DNA of 64,000 nt from Streptomyces sp. I05A-00742 (GTDB lineage Bacteria; Actinomycetota; Actinomycetes; Streptomycetales; Streptomycetaceae), in NCBI RefSeq assembly GCF_013055795.1, contig NZ_JABETO010000021.1, positions 40,032 to 104,031 on the forward strand, written 5' to 3'. Below, piece after piece: positions 8,126 through 16,909 of this stretch. The notes under the pieces were generated by a model. That model searched no databases, was not told where the DNA came from, and saw nothing but the letters and a program-made list of their open reading frames with translations. Both the position numbers and the translations under genes were made by a program. Position 1 is the stretch's first letter; each line of letters begins with the position of its first letter.

Positions 8126-9157
8126 TCACGCCCGCATCAGTTCCCACCGGTCGCCGCTCCACAGCGGCCCCGGCCCCTTGACCGTGCGGTGGCAGGGCGT
8201 GGTGCTGGTGCCGAGGATGCCGGGCAGCGCCGCGACCGGCCCCGTGAGATAGCGGTAGAACGACCCCACGTCGGGCGTCGTGATGCTGGCGTAGACATTG
8301 GCGTCCCCGGTGGTCGCGGCGGCGAACGGGACCTCCGGATGGGAGGCCAGCGCCGCCCCGACGGCCTCGATCCGCGACGGTTCGACGCTCAGCCAGAGGA
8401 GGGAACGGAAGTTCCGCTGGATGATGCGCGGGTGGTAGTCCACGTCGAAGTAGAGCACCCCGGCCGCCCGCAGCTCCGCCAGCCGGCGGCGCACCGTGGT
8501 CTGCGACCAGCCGGTGGCCGCCGCGAGTTCACCGATGGGGGCGCGGCCGTCCAGCGCCAGGACGTCGAACAGCCGGTGGTCCGCCGCCTCCACCGGAAAG
8601 GGCGCGGCCAGTTCGACGACCGGTGTGTCCGGCGCGTCCGGCGGGGTCAGGGCCACCACCTGATCCGCCGTCAGCGGGCCCGACTTGGTCACCAGGCTGC
8701 GGTCCTGGCCGTAGAAGACGTGCAGCAGCGAATGGGCGGAGACGTCCACGACCCGGGGCGTGCCCGGCAGCTTCTCCAGCAACAGGGCGTCCCCGCCGGG
8801 CCGTTGCGGCCGCACGAGACAGGAGATCTCGGTGCCCCCCGCCGTCAGGTTGATCCAGGTGGTGTCCCTGCGGCGCGCCAGCGCCTCGCCGATCTGGGCG
8901 GAGGCGTTCGGCGCGCAGCGGATCCGGACGAACCACGGCACCTCTCCCATGCGCAGCGGCTCGGTGAGACCCAGGATCCGGAGGACGCCGGCCGACCGCA
9001 GCCGCGCGAAGCGGCGGGCGACCGTCTGGTCGGAGACGCCGATCACCTCCGCGATCCTCCGGAACGGCGCCCGGCCGTCGATCTGCAGCGCGTGCGCCAG
9101 CAACTGATCCTGGGGGTCGAGCGGGGGCAGGACGGAACGCTTTCTGTCGAGATTCAC
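8126..9157 (-). CDS. Double Lrp/AsnC-type transcriptional regulator
   Basis: 343 residues, about twice the usual Lrp length, because two complete AsnC-type units are fused. The first HTH is near residues 13-60 (APFRRIAEVIGVSDQTVARR) and the second near 195-240 (APIGELAAATGWSQTTVRRR), each followed by an alpha/beta effector domain. Such double Lrp proteins are common in Streptomyces and often control the divergent gene. Here that is an MFS exporter 133 bases away. The GTG start is preceded by TAGCCT only six bases upstream, so the mRNA may be leaderless. Confidence 0.88.
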   Translation of the reverse strand: MNLDRKRSVLPPLDPQDQLLAHALQIDGRAPFRRIAEVIGVSDQTVARRFARLRSAGVLRILGLTEPLRMGEVPWFVRIRCAPNASAQIGEALARRRDTTWINLTAGGTEISCLVRPQRPGGDALLLEKLPGTPRVVDVSAHSLLHVFYGQDRSLVTKSGPLTADQVVALTPPDAPDTPVVELAAPFPVEAADHRLFDVLALDGRAPIGELAAATGWSQTTVRRRLAELRAAGVLYFDVDYHPRIIQRNFRSLLWLSVEPSRIEAVGAALASHPEVPFAAATTGDANVYASITTPDVGSFYRYLTGPVAALPGILGTSTTPCHRTVKGPGPLWSGDRWELMRA

Positions 9158-9163
9158 CGTTCC

Positions 9164-9169
9164 AGGCTA
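9164..9169 (-). promoter_or_regulatory. Candidate -10 box for a leaderless Lrp transcript
   Basis: On the minus strand TAGCCT lies six bases before the GTG start at 9157. A TANNNT box this close to the start codon is the usual sign of leaderless transcription in Streptomyces. No clear -35 hexamer is visible. Confidence 0.4.
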
Positions 9170-9290
9170 CCCAATGTCGGATTTCGCGCTCCGGACGGTT
9201 TCGGCTGGGGCGGAGAGGGGGTTCCGCCGGAGAGTTCCGGTGCGGGGCGCGTCGCGGAGCACGCGGCCCGGAACCGAACGGAGAGATCGC

Positions 9291-10853
9291 ATGCGTAAAT
9301 GGTGGCCCTTGGTGGCGGTGAGCCTGGGCGCCTTCATCCTGCTCGTGGACGTCACCATCGTGAACGTGGCACTGCCCCGGATGGGCGACGACCTCGACGC
9401 CTCCTTCTCATCCCTGCAATGGGTCGTGGACGCCTACGCCCTGTCCCTCGCCGCCCTCCTGCTGGCCGCCGGGTCGCTGGCCGACCTCTTCGGCCACCGC
9501 AGGCTCTACACGGCCGGACTGACGGTCTTCGCCCTGGCCTCGCTGGCCTGCGGGCTCGCGCCGAACGCGGGAGCCCTGGTGGCGGCGCGCGCGGTGCAGG
9601 GCGCGGGCGGCGCCGCCATGTTCGCCACCTCCGCGGCCCTGCTCGGCGCCACGTACCAGGGACGGGACCGGGGGACGGCGTTCGGCATCTGGGGCGCGGT
9701 CAACGGCGCCGCCGCGGCGGCCGGCCCCATCCTCGGCGGCGTGCTCACCGAGCACATCGGCTGGCAGGCGATCTTCCTCGTCAACCTGCCGATCGCCGCG
9801 GCGGCCGTCCTGCTGACCCTGCGCGTCGTCCGCGCCGACCGGCCGCGGGCGGCCGGAGAGCGCCGCGGCCGCGTGGACGTGGCCGGTGCCGTCACCTTCA
9901 CCCTCGCCGCGGCCGCCGCCACCTACGGGCTGATCCGCGGCGCCGAGTCCGGCTGGACCTCGGGCGCCGTCCTGGCCTCGTTCGCCGTGGCGGCCGTCGC
10001 CCTCGTCGCCTTCGTCCTCGCCGAGACCCGCGCCGGGCGCCGGGGCGAACTGCCGATGCTGGACCTCGCCCTGCTGCGCCGGCCGTCCTTCGCCGGGCTG
10101 ATGGGCGGTGCGCTGCTGTTCCAGGGCGGCGCGTTCGGCGGTCTGGTGCTCGTCTCCATCTGGCTCCAGTCGGTGCTCGGCCTCGGCCCCGTAGAGAGCG
10201 GTCTGGCCCTCACCCCGATGGCGGTCGTCTCCTTCCTCGTCTCCGCGTTCGCCGGCCGGCACACCCAGCGGCTCACCCCCCGCCTGCCGATCGGCCTCGG
10301 CCTGATGCTGGTCGCCGTCGGCATGTACCTGCTGTACGCGACGATGTCCGCCGACGCCGGCCGCTCGGCCCTGATCGCGGGGCTGGCGGTGGCCGGTGCC
10401 GGGGTCGGCCTGGCCACACCGGTGCTGGTCTCGGCGGCGACCGGCAGCGTGCCGCCGCAGCGGATGGGCATGGCCGCCGGCGCGGTCAACACCTTCCGGC
10501 AGCTCGGCACCAGCCTCGCCATCGCCGTCCTGGGCGCCGTCTTCGCCCACGGCGCCCGCGCGGAACTCTCCGACGCCGTCCCCGACCCCCACGGCGCCGC
10601 CGTCGCCCTGGGCGCCGGCCAGGCCCAGCGCCTCGTCGCGGCCGCGCCGCCGGAGCACCGCGCCGCGGCCGAGGACCTGGTCCACCGGGCCTTCGCCGGC
10701 GGCCTCCAGGACGTCTTCCTCTGGTCCGCGGCGGCCGCGGTGGCGGGCGGGCTCCTGGTCCTGGCCCTGGTCCGACCCACACCCCGGAAGCCCGGGCCGG
10801 ACGCGTCCGGAGCGGCCGAACCGGCCGGAAAGAAGGCCGCCGTGAAGGTGTGA
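9291..10853 (+). CDS. MFS transporter, DHA2 (14-TM, EmrB/QacA-like) family
   Basis: 520 residues with fourteen predicted membrane helices. The first begins at residue 4 (WWPLVAVSLGAFILLVDVTI) and contains the DHA2 motif D1 (LDxTIVNVALP form). The cytoplasmic loop GSLADLFGHRR is the MFS motif A, and GPILGGVL is motif C of drug:H+ antiporters. It would export a toxic or self-made small molecule by proton antiport. The start at 9291 follows GGAGAG; the 39 codons upstream read like leader sequence. It is divergent from the double-Lrp regulator, its probable controller. Confidence 0.93.
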   Translation: MRKWWPLVAVSLGAFILLVDVTIVNVALPRMGDDLDASFSSLQWVVDAYALSLAALLLAAGSLADLFGHRRLYTAGLTVFALASLACGLAPNAGALVAARAVQGAGGAAMFATSAALLGATYQGRDRGTAFGIWGAVNGAAAAAGPILGGVLTEHIGWQAIFLVNLPIAAAAVLLTLRVVRADRPRAAGERRGRVDVAGAVTFTLAAAAATYGLIRGAESGWTSGAVLASFAVAAVALVAFVLAETRAGRRGELPMLDLALLRRPSFAGLMGGALLFQGGAFGGLVLVSIWLQSVLGLGPVESGLALTPMAVVSFLVSAFAGRHTQRLTPRLPIGLGLMLVAVGMYLLYATMSADAGRSALIAGLAVAGAGVGLATPVLVSAATGSVPPQRMGMAAGAVNTFRQLGTSLAIAVLGAVFAHGARAELSDAVPDPHGAAVALGAGQAQRLVAAAPPEHRAAAEDLVHRAFAGGLQDVFLWSAAAAVAGGLLVLALVRPTPRKPGPDASGAAEPAGKKAAVKV

Positions 10854-10880
10854 CCGGAATGGCCTCGGGCGGGCCGGGGC

Positions 10881-11143
10881 GGGTCCGGTGCGGACGGCAC
10901 CGGGCCCGTCAGCTGGTTGGGGCCTGGTCGGGCCAGGAAGGAGGTTCGTTACGGGCTGCTCGGCCTGGTGGCCCCGGGCGGTGGGGGTCCGGTGCGGACG
11001 GCACTGGGCGCGTCGGCCGGGCAGGAGGTCGGTGACGGGCTGCTTGGCCTGACGCCCGGCGGCGGGTCCGGTGCCGGGCGCACCGGGCCCGCCGGTCCGT
11101 CCGGGGCCGGTCAGGCCAGGAGATCCGTGACGAACTTCCTGAC
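10881..11143. repeat. Three imperfect direct repeats overlapping the 3' end of the oxygenase gene
   Basis: Three units begin with the same GGGTCCGGTGC: 10881-10967, 10985-11051 and 11064-11143. All end in a variant of (C/A)AGGAGGTCGGTGACGGGCTGCT-like sequence. The last unit contains the stop codon and final ten or so codons of the minus-strand oxygenase gene, so the two intergenic units look like decayed copies of that gene's 3' end. Read on the minus strand, all three still encode a V-T-(D/N)-L-L core. Sequence identity is imperfect, so the duplication is not recent. Confidence 0.6.
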
Positions 11144-11767
11144 CCGGCCCCGCACCACCGGCGTGACCCCGTGGATCAGCTGGGCGCCGTAGGCGACGGC
11201 CACGCCGGCCGGGGCGGGGGTCGTCCAGCGGGTGGTGGGAGTCCGGGCCAGCCAGTCCGGCTCCGCCGCGTGGCTCCGGGCCGCGGCGGCCTCGTGCGGG
11301 AAGCAGCGGGTCAGCGGCGTCCCCGGGGCGAAGCCCTCGGCCTCGCCCACCAGCGCGCCCGTCCACGGGGCACCGCTGGAGGTCGTCTCCACGTAGAACA
11401 GCCCGCCCTCGTCCGCGTCGGCGATCGTGACCCCGACCCGGCCGATCCTGCGCGGCCGGACACCGGGGGAGGGGATGCCGTCGAGGTGGGTGGGGACCTC
11501 GTCGCCCGGCCCCAGCTCCGTGTAGCCCCACGGTCCGGCGCCGTGCACCGACGGGAGGGCCCGCCGGACCGCGGGCAGCGCGCGCTCCGTCGCCCGGCGC
11601 AGGATCTCCTCCGCCGCGGCCGGTGCGGCGACGACCTCGGCCTGACTCCGCCGCGGCCGGGACGCGGCCGGATCGGCGTCCACGATCTTGGCCAGCTGCG
11701 TCAGCTCCTCCGCGTCCAGGAAGTCCTCGATCGTCTGGAGCGCCAGGGTCTCACTGATGTGGATCAC
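11111..11767 (-). CDS. 2OG-Fe(II) oxygenase-like (prolyl-4-hydroxylase-type) protein
   Basis: 218 residues. The facial-triad pattern is visible: His94-Leu-Asp96 in VPTHLDGIP, then His199 in QLIHGVTP and an Arg at H+9 (Arg208) that would bind the 2-oxoglutarate carboxylate. The spacing and the preceding strand EGGLFYVET suit the double-stranded beta-helix of prolyl-4-hydroxylase-like dioxygenases. The substrate is unknown. The GTG start at 11767 follows AGGAGGGCGAT. The 3' end is embedded in a small repeat array. Confidence 0.7.
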   Translation of the reverse strand: MIHISETLALQTIEDFLDAEELTQLAKIVDADPAASRPRRSQAEVVAAPAAAEEILRRATERALPAVRRALPSVHGAGPWGYTELGPGDEVPTHLDGIPSPGVRPRRIGRVGVTIADADEGGLFYVETTSSGAPWTGALVGEAEGFAPGTPLTRCFPHEAAAARSHAAEPDWLARTPTTRWTTPAPAGVAVAYGAQLIHGVTPVVRGRVRKFVTDLLA

Positions 11768-11982
11768 ATCGCCCTCCTCGGCACACACCCGCCGGGCGGC
11801 CGCCCGGCAGGGCCACGGTCCGCCGCGCCCGGCCCCGGACACAAGCGCACAACCGGTCGTCGTCCGCCGCCCGGCTCATCTGATCGTGTGACGGGTGTGC
11901 CCGTAGCGGTGCTGCGGGACCGGTGGGGAGACGGGCTCTGCCACCGTGGGGCCGCGACCGCCCGCCGGACAGGAGGGAACCC

Positions 11983-12852
11983 GTGGCAGACGTCCTCACG
12001 GTGCTGTTCGCCGTCCTCGCCGCCGTCAGCAACGCCACCGCGGTGGTGCTCCAGCGGACGGCGGCGCAGACCGTGCCCAAGGCCGACGCCTTCAGCCTCC
12101 GGCTGATCCGCGACCTGCTGCACCACCCCGTGTGGTTCGCCGGGATCGGCGCCGTCCTCTGCGCGGCCGTCTTCCAGGCGCTCGCCCTTTCCCTGGGCTC
12201 GCTCTCGCTGGTGCAGCCGATCTTCGTCAGCGAGCTCCCGTTCGCCCTGCTGATCGCCGGCACGGTCTTCCGCCGCCGGCTGCCCGCCTACGGGTGGGGC
12301 GCGATCCTGATGGTCGCCGCCGGCCTGGGCCTCGCGCTGGCCGCCGCCGCACCCGGCGGCGAGCACGTGCACGTCGGCACCGCACGGTGGCTGGCCGCCA
12401 TCGCGGCCGCGGCGGCGGCGATGGCGGCGTGCGTCCTGGCGGCGCTCCCGCGCCCCCGGGGCAAGGCCAGGGCCGCCCTCTTCGGCACCGCCGCGGCGAT
12501 CGGTTACGCGCTGACCGCCGCGCTGATGAAGGACGCCGCCGTGACCTTCGCCCGGCACGGTGCCGGCGCCTTCTTCACCTGCTGGCAGACCTACGCCTTC
12601 GCCGCCGCGGGAGCGGCCTCCCTCTTCCTGCTCTCCAACGCCATGGAGTCCGGCCCGCTCCTCGCCTCCCAGCCGGCGCTCACCCTCGGCGACGCGCTCG
12701 TCAGCCTGACCCTGGGGCTCCTCGTCTACGAGGAGCACGTCCGCACCGGCTGGTGGCTGATCCCCGAGGCCGCCGGGGCCCTCCTGATCGTCGCCGGGGC
12801 GCTGATCCTGCCCCGGGTGGAGGCCGAGGCCCTGCCGGACGCGACGGCCTGA
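11983..12852 (+). CDS. EamA/DMT-family transporter
   Basis: About 289 residues from a GTG preceded by AGGAGGGAACCC. It has nine or ten membrane helices in two repeats (FAVLAAVSNATAVVLQRTAA and IGYALTAALMKDAAVTFARH), a layout seen in the actinobacterial DMT branch annotated as DUF/NIPA-like magnesium-type or drug/metabolite transporters. The substrate cannot be assigned. It ends nine bases before the convergent rlmG-type gene. Confidence 0.85.
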   Translation: MADVLTVLFAVLAAVSNATAVVLQRTAAQTVPKADAFSLRLIRDLLHHPVWFAGIGAVLCAAVFQALALSLGSLSLVQPIFVSELPFALLIAGTVFRRRLPAYGWGAILMVAAGLGLALAAAAPGGEHVHVGTARWLAAIAAAAAAMAACVLAALPRPRGKARAALFGTAAAIGYALTAALMKDAAVTFARHGAGAFFTCWQTYAFAAAGAASLFLLSNAMESGPLLASQPALTLGDALVSLTLGLLVYEEHVRTGWWLIPEAAGALLIVAGALILPRVEAEALPDATA

Positions 12853-12861
12853 CCGTTCCCG

Positions 12862-14016
12862 TTACCGCTTCACGGCCCGCAGCACCACGAACTTGGGGTC
12901 GCCCGCGACGACCTCGCAATTGCCGAAGATCCGGCGGAGTTTGACGTGATACCCCAGGTGCCGGTTGCCGACGACCCAGAGCTCCCCGCCCTGGCGCAGG
13001 GCCCGGCGCGACCCGGTGAACATGCGCCAGGCCGTGGTGTCGGTCGTCGCCTGGTGCGAGTGGAACGGCGGGTTGTTGAGCACCAGGTCCACCGAGCCGG
13101 GGGCCGTCGTCGACAGGGCGTCGCCCACGACGAACTCGGCCGTCCGCACCGCACCGGTGTTCGCCCGGAACGTGGCCTTCGCCGAGGCCACGGCCTGGTG
13201 CGACTCGTCCGTGAACAGCAGCACGGCGTCCGGGTTCGCCACGGCGGCGGCCGTGCCCACCACGCCGTTGCCGCACCCGAGGTCCACCACGCGTTCGACA
13301 CCGCGCCGCCGGGGGAGGTGGTTCAGGAAGAACCGTGTGCCGATGTCCAGGCGGTCGGCGCAGAAGACGCCCGCGTGGTTGACGACCGTCAGCCCGGCGG
13401 CCGGGCCGGCGTCCGCGCCCAGGGCGTAGGTGAGCGGCCAGGGGCTGGGCCCCGGGGCGAGCGCGGGATCCGGCGTGCAGAAGATGAGCCGGGCCTTCTT
13501 CAGCGCCAGCGACGTCCGGGTCGGGCCCAGGATCTCCTCGAAGAGCTTCAGCGTCGAGGTGTGGATCTCCGTGACCTTGCCCGTGCCGATGACCGTCGTC
13601 CCGGCGTGGACCGCCGGGGCCAGCCGGCGCAGCTGGTCCTCCAGCAGCGCCAGGCTCTTCGGCACCCGGACGAGCAGGACGTCGATCCGGTCCGGCGGGG
13701 TGTCCCGCGTGGACAGGAGCCGGACCGAGTCCGCAGGGACGCTGTTGCGCGCCAGGTTCGCCCGGGTCGCCTGCTGGGCGAGGAACGAGTCCGTGATCTG
13801 CGCGGGCCGGTGCGGGGCGAGGGCGGTGACCAGCGCGCCCCAGCGGTCGCCGACGACGACCACGTCGCCCGACAGGTCCACCGGCCCGTCCTCGCCGTGC
13901 GCGAGATGCCGCAGCAGGTACTCGTCGGCCGCGTCCCAGGCGAACAGCCGGTCGCGGGGGTCCTCCGGAAAACGGGCGAGGTCGAATGCGCCCCATGACG
14001 TGGAAAAACGCTTCAT
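12862..14016 (-). CDS. rlmG: RlmG/RsmC-type 23S rRNA (guanine-N2) methyltransferase
   Basis: 384 residues from ATG at 14016. The protein has the two-lobed RlmG/RsmC layout. The N-terminal non-catalytic lobe contains VVVVGDRWGALVTALAPH. The C-terminal catalytic lobe has the SAM motif VVDLGCGNGVVGTAAAV and the amino-methyltransferase motif LVLNNPPFHSH (NPPF). RlmG methylates G1835 of 23S rRNA and RsmC G1207 of 16S rRNA in E. coli; which base is used here is inferred only from overall similarity. The upstream AraC frame runs into this one with no stop codon, but an embedded TTGGGG-19-TAGCCT promoter ending 10 bases before this ATG suggests an independent leaderless product. Confidence 0.8.
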   Translation of the reverse strand: MKRFSTSWGAFDLARFPEDPRDRLFAWDAADEYLLRHLAHGEDGPVDLSGDVVVVGDRWGALVTALAPHRPAQITDSFLAQQATRANLARNSVPADSVRLLSTRDTPPDRIDVLLVRVPKSLALLEDQLRRLAPAVHAGTTVIGTGKVTEIHTSTLKLFEEILGPTRTSLALKKARLIFCTPDPALAPGPSPWPLTYALGADAGPAAGLTVVNHAGVFCADRLDIGTRFFLNHLPRRRGVERVVDLGCGNGVVGTAAAVANPDAVLLFTDESHQAVASAKATFRANTGAVRTAEFVVGDALSTTAPGSVDLVLNNPPFHSHQATTDTTAWRMFTGSRRALRQGGELWVVGNRHLGYHVKLRRIFGNCEVVAGDPKFVVLRAVKR

Positions 14017-14913
14017 TGTGCCGCTCAGGCTAGCGGAGCGGACCGTACGGTCCCCAATCAGCGGGACGGCCCGCCCGCCCGCGGCAGCTCCGGCCGGGTC
14101 CGTGGCGTACAACAGGGACCGCAGCCGGCCCGGCGGCAGCCCGGCCGCCCTGCGCACCACATGGGTCATGTGTGCCTGGTCGGTGAACCCGAGTTCGTCG
14201 GCCAGGAGCCGCAGATCGGTCTCGCCCTCGCTCAGCCGGTCGAGCACCAGCGCGATCCGCAGCCGGTTGCGGTACTGGGTGAGTGTGACGCCCGTGGTGG
14301 CGGTGAAGATGCGGCTCAGGTGGTGCGGCGAACAGTTCACCGTGCGGCTCAGGTCCTCCAGCCCGAGGGTGAGGTCGGTGGAGAGCGCGCCGCGCGTCTC
14401 GTCGACCAGCCGCCGCCGGGCGGTGGCGGTGGCGGGCCGCCCGGCGGCCACCCGCTCCGGGGCCAACTGCTCGAAGACCCCGCAGGCGAGGGCGAGGGTA
14501 CGCTCGGTGAGCTCGAACGCGTCGCTGTCCGGAGCCCCCGCCCGCGCCAGCAACAGCCGGTGCCTCAGCCCGAGTTCCGCGGACACGGGAGCGACCCAGC
14601 CCGGCACGTCCGGCTCGCCGCCCATCAGGGCGGCCACGCTCGGCTCGGAGAGGACGATCTCCGTGTAGACGTCGCCCCCGCACGGGTGCGCGAACTGCTG
14701 CTCGCTGCCCAGCCGTTCCACGAACACGCTCGCCGGGTCCAGGAGTTGCTCCACCCCGTCGACCCGTCCGCGCACGATGCCCCGGTGGGGCAGGATCAGG
14801 CCGAAGACCGTCGCGGGCCGGAGCTGGGTCCAGCCCCGGGGCGGGTCGCCGCAGTCCACCACCGCGACATGCGCGTCGTCGGTGTGAAGCCGACTGTGCC
14901 GGTGCACTGCCAC
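14017..14913 (-). CDS. AraC-family regulator, in frame with the downstream methyltransferase
   Basis: From GTG at 14913 the first 265 residues are a complete AraC protein. It has a cupin-like N-terminal domain (GLILPHRGIVRGRVDG) and a two-HTH C-terminal domain, with LSRTVNCSPHHLSRIF and LADELGFTDQAHMTHVV as the two helix-turn-helix units. AraC proteins normally stop right after the second unit. Here the frame continues through a Gly/Ala-rich linker of about 35 residues into the rlmG frame, giving a possible 683-residue fusion ending at 12862. The end given here is therefore the domain boundary and not a stop codon. TTGACC-19-TAGAGT lies six bases before the GTG. Confidence 0.7.
14027..14057 (-). 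promoter_or_regulatory. Candidate internal promoter for rlmG inside the AraC frame
   Basis: On the minus strand TTGGGG (14052-14057) and TAGCCT (14027-14032) are 19 bases apart, and the -10 box ends 10 bases before the rlmG ATG at 14016. This would give a leaderless rlmG mRNA, which agrees with the absence of a ribosome site there. The spacer is slightly long. Confidence 0.4.
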
Positions 14914-15316
14914 GCGCGCACTCTACGCAACACCCGCTCCTCCCGGTCAATGGTTGTGCCACTGCATCCCCGGGGTAGGTCAAGGGATTTGGCCACGCCG
15001 GATCCGACCGCACAAGTAATTACAAGCGCCGGTGTGCCGTCCCGCGCCAGGATGTTCCTGTGCGCCCGGCACGGGGGTTCGGGCGCTGCGACGGGGGACG
15101 GCCCGGCCGGGCCACACCGTTCGGTCCTCGGCCGGGCCCGATGGGGCCCACCGTCCCTCGCCCGTCTCGTCCTTTCCGAGGTGCCGGCCCCCGCACTCCG
15201 GTGGAGCCGGTCCGCGCGGGTCGTCGTGGGCCGTGGCGTCCTGTGCGCGGGAGCCGGCCGGAGCGGCCCGCCTTCACGATTCCGCCGACCACCGGCCTCA
15301 CCGGCTGAGAGCGCGC
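14914..15316. other. Intergenic region between zwf and the AraC gene
   Basis: About 400 bases between the 3' end of zwf and the AraC start. The AraC promoter lies at the left edge. The remainder is GC-rich. Open frames across it lack codon bias and ribosome sites, and I see no gene or clear terminator hairpin in it. Confidence 0.4.
14920..14950 (-). promoter_or_regulatory. Candidate AraC-gene promoter (leaderless)
   Basis: On the minus strand TTGACC (14945-14950) and TAGAGT (14920-14925) are 19 bases apart, and TAGAGT ends six bases before the GTG start at 14913. This is a good match to a vegetative Streptomyces promoter driving a leaderless message. Confidence 0.5.
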
Positions 15317-16774
15317 TCAGTCGTCCCCGTCCGGCAGGTACCACGCGTACGGGGCGATCAGCTCGTCGGCCGACGGCGGCCCCCACGACCCCGGCGCGTA
15401 CGGTTCCACCGGCGGCGGCGCGTCCAGGAGCGGGGCCGAGACCTCCCAGAGGCGTTCGATGCCGTCGGCGCGGGTGAAGAGCGACTGGTCGCCCAGCATC
15501 GCGTCGAGGATCAGCCGCTCGTAGCCCTCCAGCTCGTTCGCCTGCTGGAAGGAGTCGGCGTAGCGGAACGTCATCCGCGCCGGGGACAGACGCATGGCCG
15601 GGCCCGGTTCCTTGGCCAGGAAGCGGGCGGCGATCCACCCGGGGTCGTCGAAGTCGATGACGAGGACGTTGCCGCCGGACGGCCGCCCGCCATGGGCCGA
15701 CGCCGGGAACATATGTGACGGGGGCCGCTTGAAGTGCAGGGTGACGGTCTGACGCCGCTGCCCGAGCGACTTGCCCGAGCGGAGGAAGAAGGGGACACCG
15801 GCCCAGCGCGGGTTGTCGACCGTAACGGCCAGGGCGGCGAAGGTCTCGGTCCCGGACTCCGGGTCGACCCCGGGCTCGGCGTGGTAGCCCTCGTACTGGC
15901 CGCGGACCACCCGCGCCGGGTCGACGGGCCGCATCGCGGAGAAGACCTCGACCTTCTCGTCCCGGAGCGACCGGGCGTCCAGGGCGGCCGGCGGCTCCAT
16001 CGCCACGATACCCAGCACCTGGAAGAGGTGGGTCACGATCATGTCCCGGAACGTTCCGGTCTGCTCGAAGAAGGAGGCGCGGCCCTCGATCCCCAGGGTC
16101 TCCGGAACGTCGATCTGCACATGGCTGATGTGGCGCCGGTTCCAGACAGGCTCGAAAAGGCCGTTGGCGAACCGGAGGGCGAGGATGTTGTCCACGGACT
16201 CCTTGCCCAGGAAGTGGTCGATGCGGAACACCTGGGACTCGTCGAAGACGGCGTGCACGGTCGCGTTGAGCGCGCGGGCCGAGGCGAGGTCGGTGCCGAA
16301 CGGCTTCTCGACGATCACCCGGGTGCGGTCACCCGCGAGCCCGGTGCCGCCGAGCAGTTCGACCATCGAGGGGAAGGCCGCCGGCGGCACGGCCAGATGG
16401 CACAGCCGCCGCGGGGAACCGCCCAGCGCCCGCTCGGCGTTCCCGACGGCCGCGAGCAGCGGCTCCGGGGCGCCGGGATCGGCGGCACCGAAGCTCAGCC
16501 GCTCCTCGAACGCCCGCCAGTCCGCGTCCCCCGGCGGCTCCGGGCAGAACGCGGTCACCGCCTCCTTCGCCCGGCTCCGGAACTCCTCGTCGGAGAGCGC
16601 CGCGCCGGCGGGCGCCGAGCCCACGATCCGGTAGTCGCGCGGCATGAGACCGCTGCGCGCGAGCCGGAACAGCCCCGGCAGCACCTTGCGCCGGGCGAGG
16701 TCGCCGGTGGCGCCGAAGAGCACGACGACATGGTCGTCGGGCACGTTGACGTGGTCGTCGGGGGAGTCCTGCAC
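15317..16774 (-). CDS. zwf: Glucose-6-phosphate 1-dehydrogenase
   Basis: 485 residues. The N-terminal NADP-binding motif is VVLFGATGDLARRK. The substrate-binding active-site signature RIDHFLGKES contains the catalytic His and the Lys that contacts the phosphate. EKPFGTDLASA is the other conserved family block. The enzyme oxidises glucose-6-phosphate to 6-phosphogluconolactone and supplies NADPH and pentose phosphates. It stands alone here, without the opcA, tal, tkt or pgi neighbours of the main Streptomyces pentose-phosphate operon, so this is likely a second zwf copy. The start is GTG. Confidence 0.95.
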   Translation of the reverse strand: MQDSPDDHVNVPDDHVVVLFGATGDLARRKVLPGLFRLARSGLMPRDYRIVGSAPAGAALSDEEFRSRAKEAVTAFCPEPPGDADWRAFEERLSFGAADPGAPEPLLAAVGNAERALGGSPRRLCHLAVPPAAFPSMVELLGGTGLAGDRTRVIVEKPFGTDLASARALNATVHAVFDESQVFRIDHFLGKESVDNILALRFANGLFEPVWNRRHISHVQIDVPETLGIEGRASFFEQTGTFRDMIVTHLFQVLGIVAMEPPAALDARSLRDEKVEVFSAMRPVDPARVVRGQYEGYHAEPGVDPESGTETFAALAVTVDNPRWAGVPFFLRSGKSLGQRRQTVTLHFKRPPSHMFPASAHGGRPSGGNVLVIDFDDPGWIAARFLAKEPGPAMRLSPARMTFRYADSFQQANELEGYERLILDAMLGDQSLFTRADGIERLWEVSAPLLDAPPPVEPYAPGSWGPPSADELIAPYAWYLPDGDD

Positions 16775-16909
16775 CGCGTGAGCCCTTCGTTCCGTCCGCT
16801 CGCCCGACCGTACGGCCGGCGCCCCGGTCCGCCCGGCCCGACACTCCTGACGGCGCGTCGCCGGTCGCCGCCGGCCACTCCGCCGGGGGAGCGCCGTGCG
16901 CCGCTGCCG

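Noticed and set aside
9408..11531. 707-codon minus-strand open frame opposite the MFS pump
   Set aside because: Shadow frame; useful only because it reveals the VTDLL repeats at 10.9-11.1 kb.
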